A stretch of 9,885 nt of DNA from Rhodococcus sp. (in: high G+C Gram-positive bacteria) (GTDB lineage Bacteria > Actinomycetota > Actinomycetes > Mycobacteriales > Mycobacteriaceae), in contig JAAYXN010000336.1 in the NCBI GenBank assembly GCA_012515885.1, positions 1 through 9,885 of the forward strand. Reading direction: 5' to 3'. This document shows positions 1-6,852 of this stretch, in pieces. Under the pieces are notes generated by a model. It made no database searches. It was not told the origin of the DNA and worked only from the letters and a program-made list of their open reading frames with translations. Numbering within the stretch: position 1 is the first letter of the stretch; each line of letters begins with the position of its first letter. A program made the translations under genes and the position numbers.

Positions 1-780
1 CGACATGATCAACGTGGGCTCTTTCTCCACCACGACACCCGGGATCTGGAATCGGCTTTCCAGGTACGCGAAGTCCCCATCACGCAAACGCACTGCGGTG
101 ACCTTTTCACCAGGGTTCTTCTCCATGTCGGCGCGCATCGACTCGCCAGTGATCAGCGGGGCAACCGGGGCGATCGCCTCAGCGAGACGGTTTGTCGTAT
201 CCACCGGATCAGGCATTTGACTGGGATCGAGGACGATCGAGTTAATCGTCTGCTCGGTCATCATCACGCCGCCGTGGTGATCGAGGACCACGGGAATGCC
301 GGTGTAGCTGCGGTCGAACTTGAGGACGCTGCCGTCGCCGAGCATCGGCGCCACAACTTCCGGATCCCAAGAAATCCGCCATCCCACAGAGAGTTTCCGG
401 ACCGAGCCCTGCACCTGGTACGTCCAGTCGCGGTCCTCACCGAAGTTCCACAGCGCCGACAGCGTGAAGTAACTCGACGTGGCGCCCAGCTCCATAAACT
501 GGGTGACTCGGAACGTCGCTTCGCCAGGGGAAAGGCCCTCCCACACCTGCTCCAACGTGTCTTTCGCAGCATTGGGATACGACGTCGTCTCGGCCGCAGC
601 CTCCAGGTCGTCATCGTTGAGCGCCGCCACGTAGTCATCAACAACGGAGCGGGCCGACGCGGGCTCCTTGGTGCCTACGCACGATGCCAAAACAACGACG
701 AGCGCAATCCCGATAGCCACAATGGCCATGACGCAGCTACGGCGTCGCGTCCGGATGCTCAGGGCCATGCCAACAATCAT
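1..780 (-). CDS. Penicillin-binding lipoprotein, second tandem copy (C-terminus outside window)
   Basis: The first 260 codons of a minus-strand gene are visible, and the frame stays open to the left edge. The start begins MIVGMALSIRTRRRS, followed by a hydrophobic segment and a lipobox ending L-A-S-C at Cys34, so the product is probably exported and lipid-anchored. Residues about 40-125 match the NTF2-like (MecA_N) domain of the neighbouring PBP: both share a W-x-F-G-x-D/E-x-x-W-x-Y stretch and a following W-x-x-x-W/F. Residues about 165-260 match the linker before the transpeptidase domain of that neighbour (D-T-T-N-R-L-A-E-A-I-A-P resembles its D-T-A-A-L-A-G-L-L-S-P). The SxxK, SxN and KTG motifs should lie beyond the edge. 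The start is uncertain. ATG at 780 has only a weak GAAG before it, ATG at 768 is possible, and ATG at 816 overlaps a candidate -10 (TAATGT, 813-818). The gap to the upstream PBP gene is 102 bases, so an operon is possible. The family role is transpeptidation of peptidoglycan outside the membrane. Confidence 0.85.
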   Translation of the reverse strand, partial: MIVGMALSIRTRRRSCVMAIVAIGIALVVVLASCVGTKEPASARSVVDDYVAALNDDDLEAAAETTSYPNAAKDTLEQVWEGLSPGEATFRVTQFMELGATSSYFTLSALWNFGEDRDWTYQVQGSVRKLSVGWRISWDPEVVAPMLGDGSVLKFDRSYTGIPVVLDHHGGVMMTEQTINSIVLDPSQMPDPVDTTNRLAEAIAPVAPLITGESMRADMEKNPGEKVTAVRLRDGDFAYLESRFQIPGVVVEKEPTLIMS

Positions 781-882
781 GATCTTCGATTGACTCCCAC
801 GACACGGTGACCACATTACGGTTGAGCCACAAACTTATTCCGGACCGGATTCTTCAGTCTCTCTGGTGGCTTGGCCCGCGAG

Positions 883-2646
883 TTAGTCCAGAAAACGCCC
901 CGCTGTCTGCACGGCAGGCGCGGAACTACCGGCCTCAGCAACAAAGACTGCGAAAGCTAAGTCGCCTTTGATGCCGATGAACCATCCGTGCGCAGAGCCA
1001 GTTCCAGTTTCTGCCGTTCCCGTCTTACCCATGAGCCCGGGAATGTGCAGAAGAGCTGTAGCTGTCCCCTCCGTAACCACCTCACGCATCATACTCCGCA
1101 ACTGTTCGGCAACCTCCCCCGGTGGCGGTGTGGGCTGCGGGTCCGCAGTGACCTGTTCGCCCCGCACGAGAGTGGGGGTCGGTGCTGACCCGCGGGCGAT
1201 CGAGGCGGCAACCAAAGCCATGCCGAATGGCGACGCCGTCACCGTGCCCTGACCAATCGCTGCTTCCACACGCGCCGCCGAACTATCCGACGGCGGGACG
1301 CTGCCGGTGACCGTCGTCATTCCTTCGCTCGTGTAGTCGACACCCAACCCGAATTGCAGCGCGGCCTCGGTCAATGCGTCCGGCTCCAACCCGACAGCGA
1401 GTCGTCCCATCGTTGTGTTGCAGGAACGAGCAAACGCCGTGTGTAGCGGCACAGTGCCCAGGTCAAAGTTGTCGTCGTTGGGGATTTGACGTCCCTCAAT
1501 GTTCTCGGTACCCGGGCACGCCACCATCGAATCCGGGGTGACGTCGCCTTCTTGGAGCGCCGCGGACGTGGTGACCGTCTTGAAGGTCGATCCGGGTGGA
1601 TACAGCCCGGTCAGCGCGATCGGCCCCTGCCTGTCGGCGGCCTCGTTTTGAGCCACCGCAACGAGGTCCCCCGTCGATGGCCGTATCGCGACGATCGCCG
1701 CCTGCTTCGGGACGTCCGCGAGCGCGGCTTCGGCCGCGTACTGCAGGGTGAGATCAATGGTAGTAGGGATATCGCTGGCGGCGGTCCCGTCTTGACCGGC
1801 CACCGTGGTTGCGGTGCCGTCCGAATCGACCAGTTGCACAGCCCATCCGGTGGCCGCATCCTGCTTGTCCTGCCACAGCGCAACCAGGTCACCGAACACC
1901 GGCGAGGCCAGTTCACGGTCGAGCGCAAGCAGACGGCGCTGCTCGGACAGCGTCACCCCATCCATTGCCTGCAACTGGCCAGAGATCGGCTCGAAATCAT
2001 CCGCCCGCAATGTGATCGCGGTGACCGGGCCCCCGAATGCGTCCGCCAGCGCGGTGGCCAGCGACTGCGCCGTGATGGTGGGCGCGATCGGAGACAGCAG
2101 GCCAGCGAGCGCCGCGGTATCGACGTCGTCAGTCATATTGACGACGGTCACCGGCTGCTCCTGCATGAGTGGGGTGCCGGAGGTGGTCAAAATATCGGGG
2201 CCCGGTGGCGAAGTCGGGGTGTAGCGCACCGTCTGGTTCGCCGTCATCTGCGGAATCACTGACGCCGGGGTGAATTCCCACTTCCACTCGCCGTCCACTT
2301 CGGTCATGGATGCATCGGTGGTGTACTGCCAGGTCTTGTCGTCACCGAAACGCCAGGACACATCCAGCAACACCGTCCCGGAACCATCGGTTTCCTGCAC
2401 ATCGGTGACGGTGACGTCGCGGTCGAATGACCCCAACCCGTCGAACACTGCGGTGAGGGTGCTGGTCGCGACCGACGGATCACTGGTGAGCGCGGCTGCC
2501 GCAGACACATCACCGCCTTCCAGTGCTGACGCGAACTCTTCGGCAGCCGACCGCATCTGATCGACCGGCGAACTACACGCCGCGACAAGACCAACCCCGA
2601 CAAGCGTGGCGACAACGAGTGCGGTGAAGCGTTGAGGGATACGCAT
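883..2646 (-). CDS. Penicillin-binding lipoprotein (NTF2-like domain plus transpeptidase)
   Basis: The product is 587 residues, close to the roughly 600 of the mycobacterial lipoprotein PBP Rv2864c. An N-terminal signal ends in a lipobox V-A-A-C with Cys24 as the predicted lipidated residue. An NTF2-like MecA_N domain covers about 28-130, a linker or reduced dimerisation region about 140-290, and a transpeptidase domain about 300-585. All three catalytic motifs are present: S353-T-F-K356, S408-C-N410 and K541-T-G-T. By family it cross-links peptide stems of peptidoglycan on the outer membrane face and is a beta-lactam target. The usual R-G-x-I-x-D-R-x-G motif of class B PBPs is not recognisable near residues 145-160. 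The start at 2646 is effectively forced: an in-frame stop lies at 2668-2670 and a later start would remove the signal. GGAAAG touches the ATG with no spacer, so initiation may be weak. A candidate -10, GATAGT, lies at 2667-2672. A close paralogue follows downstream. Confidence 0.95.
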   Translation of the reverse strand: MRIPQRFTALVVATLVGVGLVAACSSPVDQMRSAAEEFASALEGGDVSAAAALTSDPSVATSTLTAVFDGLGSFDRDVTVTDVQETDGSGTVLLDVSWRFGDDKTWQYTTDASMTEVDGEWKWEFTPASVIPQMTANQTVRYTPTSPPGPDILTTSGTPLMQEQPVTVVNMTDDVDTAALAGLLSPIAPTITAQSLATALADAFGGPVTAITLRADDFEPISGQLQAMDGVTLSEQRRLLALDRELASPVFGDLVALWQDKQDAATGWAVQLVDSDGTATTVAGQDGTAASDIPTTIDLTLQYAAEAALADVPKQAAIVAIRPSTGDLVAVAQNEAADRQGPIALTGLYPPGSTFKTVTTSAALQEGDVTPDSMVACPGTENIEGRQIPNDDNFDLGTVPLHTAFARSCNTTMGRLAVGLEPDALTEAALQFGLGVDYTSEGMTTVTGSVPPSDSSAARVEAAIGQGTVTASPFGMALVAASIARGSAPTPTLVRGEQVTADPQPTPPPGEVAEQLRSMMREVVTEGTATALLHIPGLMGKTGTAETGTGSAHGWFIGIKGDLAFAVFVAEAGSSAPAVQTAGRFLD

Positions 2647-2698
2647 CTTTCCGATGATGCCTGACGACTATCACATCGGGCAGCAGCCGATAAACCAG

Positions 2699-2728
2699 TT
2701 GCACGCCGCCGTGAACGATCCGTAGCCT
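2699..2728 (+). promoter_or_regulatory. Candidate promoter of the ABC-F gene
   Basis: TTGCAC (2699-2704) and TAGCCT (2723-2728) are separated by 18 bases and read toward the ABC-F gene. The -10 fits the actinobacterial TAnnnT pattern, while the -35 matches only in TTG. A start near 2735 would give a leader of about 85 bases, enough for the small reading frame and hairpin described below. The assignment rests on motif similarity only. Confidence 0.35.
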
Positions 2729-2766
2729 GATAGCCGAAAGTTATTGCTGACGAGGAAGGCAAGTCA

Positions 2767-2784
2767 TTGCTCTTTCAGAGGTGA
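2767..2784 (+). CDS. Possible five-codon leader peptide before the ABC-F gene
   Basis: TTG at 2767 opens a five-codon frame (M-L-F-Q-R, then TGA). It is preceded by a strong Shine-Dalgarno sequence, GAGGAAGG at 2752-2759, at an ideal spacing of 7 bases. That strong site has no other sensible start: the longer TTG frame from 2744 begins upstream of it. The last two codons and the stop overlap the 5' arm of the hairpin at 2776-2810, so ribosome occupancy of this frame would open that hairpin. Very short leader peptides control several antibiotic-resistance ABC-F and erm genes. The peptide itself resembles no arrest motif I know, so its role is inferred from position alone. Confidence 0.3.
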   Translation: MLFQR

Positions 2785-2810
2785 TTCACGCGTATTCATT
2801 CGCACCTCTG
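2776..2810 (+). promoter_or_regulatory. Hairpin abutting the ABC-F ribosome binding site
   Basis: CAGAGGTG (2776-2783) and CACCTCTG (2803-2810) are perfect 8-base inverted repeats around a 19-base loop. The final G of the stem is also the first base of the Shine-Dalgarno sequence GGAGG (2810-2814) of the ABC-F gene. Folding would place a stem directly against the ribosome binding site. No U-tract follows, so a transcription terminator is unlikely. Translational control is the more natural reading, but this is inference. Confidence 0.4.
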
Positions 2811-2820
2811 GAGGTAACGC

Positions 2821-4413
2821 ATGGCCAATTCTGGCGTCGCCCTATCTAATCTTTCGCTGTCCTGGGCAGATGGCACCCCTGTATTCCGTGACCTTGATGC
2901 CGCGTTTAACGCCGGACGCACGGGCGTCGTCGGCCTCAATGGGTCCGGGAAGTCCACACTGCTGCGGGTCATCGCCGGCCAGTTGATCCCCGATCAGGGC
3001 TCGGTAACCACGACGGGATCCTCTGCGTATTTGGCTCAAGACATCACGCTCGATACCGACGTGTCGGTGGAGAGCGTTCTGGGTATCGCAGCAATTCGGG
3101 CAGCGTTGCGTCGCGTGGAAACCGGTGCGGGCACCGATGCCGATTTTGAGAGTCTTGCCGGGCGCTGGGACGTCGAGGAACAGGCACTGTCGTTGCTGCA
3201 CCGTCTCGGTCTAGCGGCGATCGTTCCTGATATCGAGGCCCTTGACCGTCCGGTTGGGGAACTCTCCGGCGGCGAGACGGTGCTGCTTGGGCTCACCGCG
3301 CAGCTCCTGAAAAATCCTGACGTGCTGCTGCTCGACGAACCCACCAACAATCTCGACCTGGCTGCACGCAAACGCTTATATGCCGCGCTACAACAGTTTT
3401 CGGGAACAACGATCGTCGTCAGCCACGATCGTGAACTTCTGGACACCATGGATGCCATCGCGGAGGTCCGGGACGGAACTATCCGTCGCTACGGCGGCAA
3501 CTACACGCACTACCGCGAGGTCGTGGACGCGGAACAGCAAGCCGCTCACGCCGCCATCCGGGACGCACGCAGCGACATGCAGAAACAGAAGCGTGAACTC
3601 ATCGCGGCCCGCACCAAGCTCGATCGCCGCGGCCGATACGGACAGAAAATGCAGGACAACAAACGTGAACCGAAGATTGTGATGGGTGCGCGCAAACGAG
3701 CAGCGCAAGTTTCAGCGGGCAAGCTACGCGGCAACCACGTCGCGAAAGTCGAAGACGCACAGTCGGAATTGGAACGTGCTCAAGCGGCGGTGCGCGAAGA
3801 CCGGGAAATCCGAATCGACCTACCCGAGACCGCGGTCCATGCCGGTCAGGTCGTACTTGAACTACCAGAAACCACGCTGCGCACCGGCCAAACAGTGCAG
3901 ATGGAAGTCGCTGGGCCCGAACGCATTTCCCTCGTCGGGCCCAACGGAGTAGGAAAATCCACGTTGTTGGACGCCATTGTGGCGTCGGGGCCACGCGTCC
4001 CGTTTCGGGTATTGCCGCAGCGGCTCAACATTTTTGATGAAGATGCATCCGTCGCCGAGAACGTGGCGGCGGCAGCTCCACACGCGATGACGGAGCAGGT
4101 CCGCGGACGTCTCGCCCGTTTTCTGTTTCGCGGCGCCGATGCTGATACGCCTGTGCATGCGCTTTCTGGCGGGGAGCGGCTGCGTGCTGCTTTGGCGGCG
4201 GTGCTGCTGGCTGAACCCGCGCCGGGTTTGCTCATCTTGGACGAACCGACGAACAACCTTGATATGGCGAGTTTGGAGCATTTGCGCTCCGCTCTCGCTG
4301 ACTATCAGGGTGCACTGATCGTCGTCAGCCACGATCAGCGTTTCCTCGATGATCTTGACCTCACGGCGCAGTGGACACTGACAGCGGAAAGGCTTGAAAT
4401 AACACAACTTTGA
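2821..4413 (+). CDS. ABC-F family ATPase (tandem ABC domains, no membrane segments)
   Basis: The 530-residue protein has two ATP-binding cassettes and no transmembrane domain. The first cassette has Walker A GLNGSGKST (38-46), signature LSGGE (148-152) and Walker B with DEPTNNLD (about 172-179). The second has Walker A GPNGVGKST (373-381), LSGGE (448-452) and DEPTNNLD (about 474-481). Between them, about residues 225-335, is a charged, partly helical linker containing a basic stretch (K281-R-E-P-K, then R291-K-R-A-A). In ABC-F proteins this linker enters the ribosome and acts near the P-site tRNA. Family members either aid translation or protect ribosomes from antibiotics, and the sequence does not tell which. 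It does not look like EttA, and no separate Uup-type C-terminal extension follows the second cassette. ATG 2821 has GGAGG at 2810-2814 with 6-base spacing. The hydrolase downstream follows after 65 bases. The upstream leader suggests regulated translation. Confidence 0.95.
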   Translation: MANSGVALSNLSLSWADGTPVFRDLDAAFNAGRTGVVGLNGSGKSTLLRVIAGQLIPDQGSVTTTGSSAYLAQDITLDTDVSVESVLGIAAIRAALRRVETGAGTDADFESLAGRWDVEEQALSLLHRLGLAAIVPDIEALDRPVGELSGGETVLLGLTAQLLKNPDVLLLDEPTNNLDLAARKRLYAALQQFSGTTIVVSHDRELLDTMDAIAEVRDGTIRRYGGNYTHYREVVDAEQQAAHAAIRDARSDMQKQKRELIAARTKLDRRGRYGQKMQDNKREPKIVMGARKRAAQVSAGKLRGNHVAKVEDAQSELERAQAAVREDREIRIDLPETAVHAGQVVLELPETTLRTGQTVQMEVAGPERISLVGPNGVGKSTLLDAIVASGPRVPFRVLPQRLNIFDEDASVAENVAAAAPHAMTEQVRGRLARFLFRGADADTPVHALSGGERLRAALAAVLLAEPAPGLLILDEPTNNLDMASLEHLRSALADYQGALIVVSHDQRFLDDLDLTAQWTLTAERLEITQL

Positions 4414-4466
4414 CGTCGCTGCGGTCCGTGACAGGTCGTGGAACAGCGGTAGCCCAGCGGGTGCGC

Positions 4467-4472
4467 CACAAT
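4467..4472 (+). promoter_or_regulatory. Weak candidate -10 box for leaderless hydrolase mRNA
   Basis: CACAAT ends 6 bases before the GTG at 4479, the same spacing seen upstream of three other genes here. It matches the -10 consensus only partly, and no good -35 is visible. The gene could also be read from the ABC-F transcript. Confidence 0.25.
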
Positions 4473-4478
4473 AGCGGG

Positions 4479-5267
4479 GTGCCTGAGATTGAAAACCCGG
4501 TAGACGGAACCCGCATTGCCTACGACGTCGTCGGGGACGGCCCGCCGCTCCTGCTGCTTCACGGCAGTGCGCTCTCGCGCGCAATCTGGCGGGGCTTCGG
4601 GTACACCGCCGCGCTACGTGATCACTACCGGCTGATCTTGGTGGACCTGCGCGGCCACGGACGCAGCGGAAAACCGCACACCGTTGACGGCTATTCGCTG
4701 GATCTCGTCATCGGCGACCTCATCGCTGTGCTTGACGAACTGAAGATCAGCCGGACGCGGGTGCTCGGCTATTCCTTCGGCGGGTTCGTCGCGATGGGTC
4801 TGGCGATGGCTCATCCCGCGCGCGTGTCGGGGCTGATTGTGGGCGGTGCCAGTAGCCGATCTCGCAAGGGAACGTTCGACAAACTGTATTTCCCGGGCGC
4901 TATCGACGCCCTGGAAAACGAAGGCATCGAGGGTTTCCTTGACCGGTGGAACGAGGCCCGGTCGTGGCCGATCGATCCGGCTACCCGGACAGCGTTCATG
5001 GCTAATGACCCGCTCGCGATGGCTGCCTATATGCGCCGCGCGGACGTCGAGTCGTCGTTGCCGGACGAGAAGCTCGCCCAGATCACGGCACCCACGCTGG
5101 TGTTTGTCGGCTCTGAGGACACACACCGCGTCGATGACGCGAAGCATCTCGCTGCCACCATTCCGGATGCGTCGTCGGTGGTGATTGCTGGCCACGATCA
5201 TTCGACGACCATTGCCGCAACCAAGGAAGTTCTTGCTTCTGTCGAACCTTTCCTCGCCAGCCTCTGA
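4479..5267 (+). CDS. Alpha/beta hydrolase, function unknown
   Basis: This is a 262-residue alpha/beta-hydrolase-fold protein with no signal peptide, hence cytoplasmic. The oxyanion motif L-L-L-L-H-G-S lies at about 24-30. The nucleophile elbow G-Y-S-F-G-G gives Ser99 as nucleophile. A likely acid is Asp214 in G-S-E-D, and the base is His239 or His241 in G-H-D-H. D-L-R-G-H-G-R-S (about 56-63) is also typical of the fold. Substrate cannot be predicted: esterases, lactonases and haloperoxidase-like enzymes share this pattern. I chose GTG 4479 because family similarity begins there (M-P-E-I-E-N-P-V-D-G-T-R-I-A-Y). The frame extends back to a TTG at 4410 that overlaps the ABC-F stop, but those 23 extra residues look non-conserved and lack a ribosome binding site. 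It sits 65 bases after the ABC-F gene on the same strand. Confidence 0.88.
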   Translation: MPEIENPVDGTRIAYDVVGDGPPLLLLHGSALSRAIWRGFGYTAALRDHYRLILVDLRGHGRSGKPHTVDGYSLDLVIGDLIAVLDELKISRTRVLGYSFGGFVAMGLAMAHPARVSGLIVGGASSRSRKGTFDKLYFPGAIDALENEGIEGFLDRWNEARSWPIDPATRTAFMANDPLAMAAYMRRADVESSLPDEKLAQITAPTLVFVGSEDTHRVDDAKHLAATIPDASSVVIAGHDHSTTIAATKEVLASVEPFLASL

Positions 5268-5277
5268 GGAGCGGGCA

Positions 5278-5290
5278 GAACCCTAGGTTC
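5278..5290. repeat. Short inverted repeat after the hydrolase
   Basis: GAACC (5278-5282) and GGTTC (5286-5290) pair perfectly around CTA, 10 bases after the hydrolase stop. The stem is short and not immediately followed by a U-tract, although TTTTT occurs near 5313-5317. It could be a weak terminator or a chance palindrome. Confidence 0.25.
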
Positions 5291-5325
5291 CCACGTACAC
5301 GCTAATCACTAATTTTTGTGGTCCG

Positions 5326-5331
5326 TAGACT
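5326..5331 (+). promoter_or_regulatory. Candidate -10 box of trpF (leaderless)
   Basis: TAGACT fits the TAnnnT pattern and ends 6 bases before the trpF GTG. Transcription would therefore begin at or next to the start codon. There is no Shine-Dalgarno sequence before the GTG, which supports a leaderless mRNA. The upstream DNA is locally AT-rich and holds a direct repeat, CTAAT at 5302-5306 and 5309-5313. The -35 is not clear. Confidence 0.5.
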
Positions 5332-5337
5332 GGCTGG

Positions 5338-5937
5338 GTGACGTTTATCAAGGTCTGCGGATTACGCAATGCCGAATCAGTCGATGCCGCCCTGGGACGG
5401 GGCGTCGACGCCATCGGTTTCGTTTTCGCCGACAGCGTCCGCCACATCGATGCCGACGACGCCGCGCCCCTCATCCAGCGCATCATCGACAGCGGCAAAG
5501 CGACCGAACCGATCGGGGTGTTCAAAGGCAACCCGACCGAAGAAATCCTCGACATCGCCAAACGCACCGGACTGCGCACCGTCCAGGTCCACGACCTCAC
5601 CGGGCCCGAACACGTCCAGCAACTCCGCGATGCGGGGCTGACGGTCATCCGCGCGATCGTCGCGGGCGATACGACGGGAACATTTGGTGCCGACCGTCTC
5701 CTCGTCGACGGCACGGTGGCTGGTAGCGGCGACACGTGGGATTGGTCGTCGATCACCGCACCTACTGGGGAGTGGATTCTCGCGGGCGGCCTCGACCTCC
5801 ACAATGTTGCCGATGCTCTCGCTGCTACCGGCGCCGCAGGTGTGGACGTCTCCAGCGGCGTCGAATCCACGCGGGGCGTCAAAGATTCCGCGCTCATCGA
5901 GCAGTTCATCGACGCAGTGCGGGCCGTCGGGCGCTAA
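5338..5937 (+). CDS. trpF: Phosphoribosylanthranilate isomerase
   Basis: This enzyme converts N-(5-phosphoribosyl)anthranilate to the carboxyphenylamino-deoxyribulose phosphate, the third step of tryptophan synthesis from chorismate. At 199 residues it is the usual length for a single-domain TrpF (beta/alpha)8 barrel. Visible family motifs in order are I-K-V-C-G-L-R (4-10, with catalytic base Cys7), G-F-V-F-A-D-S-V-R (27-35), V-Q-V-H-D (82-86), L-L-V-D (121-124, with general acid Asp124), I-L-A-G-G-L (147-152) and the phosphate-binding G-V-D-V-S-S-G-V-E-S (168-177). It starts at GTG 5338 with no ribosome binding site and a -10 box just upstream. No other tryptophan gene is in the window: it stands alone between hydrolases. 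Many actinobacteria lack trpF because the bifunctional isomerase PriA does the reaction, so a separate copy is notable. The stop overlaps the stop of the convergent hydrolase. Confidence 0.95.
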   Translation: MTFIKVCGLRNAESVDAALGRGVDAIGFVFADSVRHIDADDAAPLIQRIIDSGKATEPIGVFKGNPTEEILDIAKRTGLRTVQVHDLTGPEHVQQLRDAGLTVIRAIVAGDTTGTFGADRLLVDGTVAGSGDTWDWSSITAPTGEWILAGGLDLHNVADALAATGAAGVDVSSGVESTRGVKDSALIEQFIDAVRAVGR

Positions 5938-6827
5938 AGCAGACCCGCCACCCGGTCTTCGGCGTCCCACGCTGCGACGGCTGTACTGATGGCCGTCACC
6001 AATGCCAGTGGTTGATCAATCATGACGTGGTGGCCCGCTTCGGGGATCTCCGCGAAAATCGCTCCCGGCCCAAACCGTTGCCGCATGTCCGCCACCGAAT
6101 CATCAGACAAAATGCTGCGCCCCGCCCGAAAAAACGCGATCCGGCACTGGGCGTCATCGGCACCTAAATGTTCGCTGCCGCGCCGCGCCATCAACGACGC
6201 GTCGAACTTCCACACCCAACCATCATCAACGGGCTTCATCGAATGCTCCGCAATATGGTCGCGGACATAGGGCAAGACGTCGTCTTGGGGCGGCACAAAC
6301 CGGAAACGTTCCAGAGCCACTTCCCTACTGGGATAAATCTTGGGTGGCCCAAACACCCGCTCGGCGCGCGCCGCTTCCTCCTCAGGGCTGCGCGCATACA
6401 CCGGCGAATCGATGATGACGACGCCATCAAGCTCGCCGCCAAACAGGCGCGCAGCCACAAAAGTCACCATGCCGCCCATACTGTGGCCCACGAAAATCGG
6501 GCGCCCGCTGATCCGGGCAGCGTGAGCGGCGGCGAGCGCCTCTTCGGCCCACTGTTCCAGCGAATAACCATCACGATGGTCGCTGTCGCCGTGACCGCTG
6601 AGATCCACCGCGACGACGCGGCGCCCGTCAGCTAACTGCGGACCAATGTGGTCCCACCAGCGACTATGCGCCGCCCCGCCGTGAACCAGCACGATTCCCG
6701 GCGCGTCCACAGGACCCCACGCTCGGAAATGAATGGACGCGCCGCCAACCGCGACACGTCCCGTCTCCACCGGCGCAGCCAAAGCGGTCGTGAACCACGT
6801 GGGCGCAGCCACAGCGTCGTGCGTCAT
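5934..6827 (-). CDS. Alpha/beta hydrolase, function unknown
   Basis: The product is a 297-residue alpha/beta-hydrolase with no signal peptide. It has an oxyanion motif V-H-G-G-A-A-H (48-54), D-L-S-G-H-G-D-S (75-82), the nucleophile elbow G-H-S-M-G-G with Ser116, and a C-terminal G-H-H with His266 as probable base. The catalytic acid is unclear: in the segment A-G-R-S-I-L-S-D-D (235-243) the position often holding Asp appears to be Ile, and Asp242, Asp243 or an earlier Asp could serve instead. Substrate is unknown. Its ATG has no Shine-Dalgarno sequence, but TATCGT lies 6 bases upstream. It follows the other minus-strand hydrolase after 25 bases, so it may be read both from its own promoter and from that gene. 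Its stop overlaps that of convergent trpF, leaving no intergenic room for a terminator. Confidence 0.9.
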   Translation of the reverse strand: MTHDAVAAPTWFTTALAAPVETGRVAVGGASIHFRAWGPVDAPGIVLVHGGAAHSRWWDHIGPQLADGRRVVAVDLSGHGDSDHRDGYSLEQWAEEALAAAHAARISGRPIFVGHSMGGMVTFVAARLFGGELDGVVIIDSPVYARSPEEEAARAERVFGPPKIYPSREVALERFRFVPPQDDVLPYVRDHIAEHSMKPVDDGWVWKFDASLMARRGSEHLGADDAQCRIAFFRAGRSILSDDSVADMRQRFGPGAIFAEIPEAGHHVMIDQPLALVTAISTAVAAWDAEDRVAGLL

Positions 6828-6833
6828 GGCCCG

Positions 6834-6839
6834 ACGATA
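6834..6839 (-). promoter_or_regulatory. Candidate -10 box of the 297-residue hydrolase (leaderless)
   Basis: TATCGT on the minus strand (TAnnnT) ends 6 bases before the ATG at 6827 and lies within the 25-base gap after the upstream hydrolase stop. Together with the absence of a ribosome binding site this points to a leaderless transcript. Any -35 would fall at the end of the upstream gene and is not recognisable. Confidence 0.4.
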
Positions 6840-6852
6840 CCGAGCACAGTGG

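Noticed and set aside
217..810. 197-codon plus-strand open frame, and a 126-codon minus-strand frame at 264-644
   Set aside because: Both overlap the minus-strand PBP gene (1-780), whose translation shows a lipobox and clear similarity to the neighbouring PBP. The alternatives are Arg/His-rich and resemble nothing.
839..849. TCCGGACCGGA palindrome between the two PBP genes
   Set aside because: The one-base centre cannot form a useful hairpin loop, and CG-rich palindromes of this size are expected by chance. No promoter is clearly linked to it.
1486..2262. 258-codon plus-strand open frame inside the complete PBP gene
   Set aside because: It is antisense to a gene with all three transpeptidase motifs. 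Its composition (very rich in Arg, His and Gly) is typical of a shadow frame in high-G+C DNA.
2744..2986. 80-codon plus-strand frame starting with TTG 2744 and running into the ABC-F gene
   Set aside because: It is out of frame with the ABC-F gene for 160 bases, and the strong ribosome binding site at 2752-2759 lies inside it rather than before it.
4410..4478. TTG start at 4410 overlapping the ABC-F stop, which would suggest translational coupling with the hydrolase
   Set aside because: No ribosome binding site, and the 23 extra residues look non-conserved. Family similarity begins at GTG 4479.
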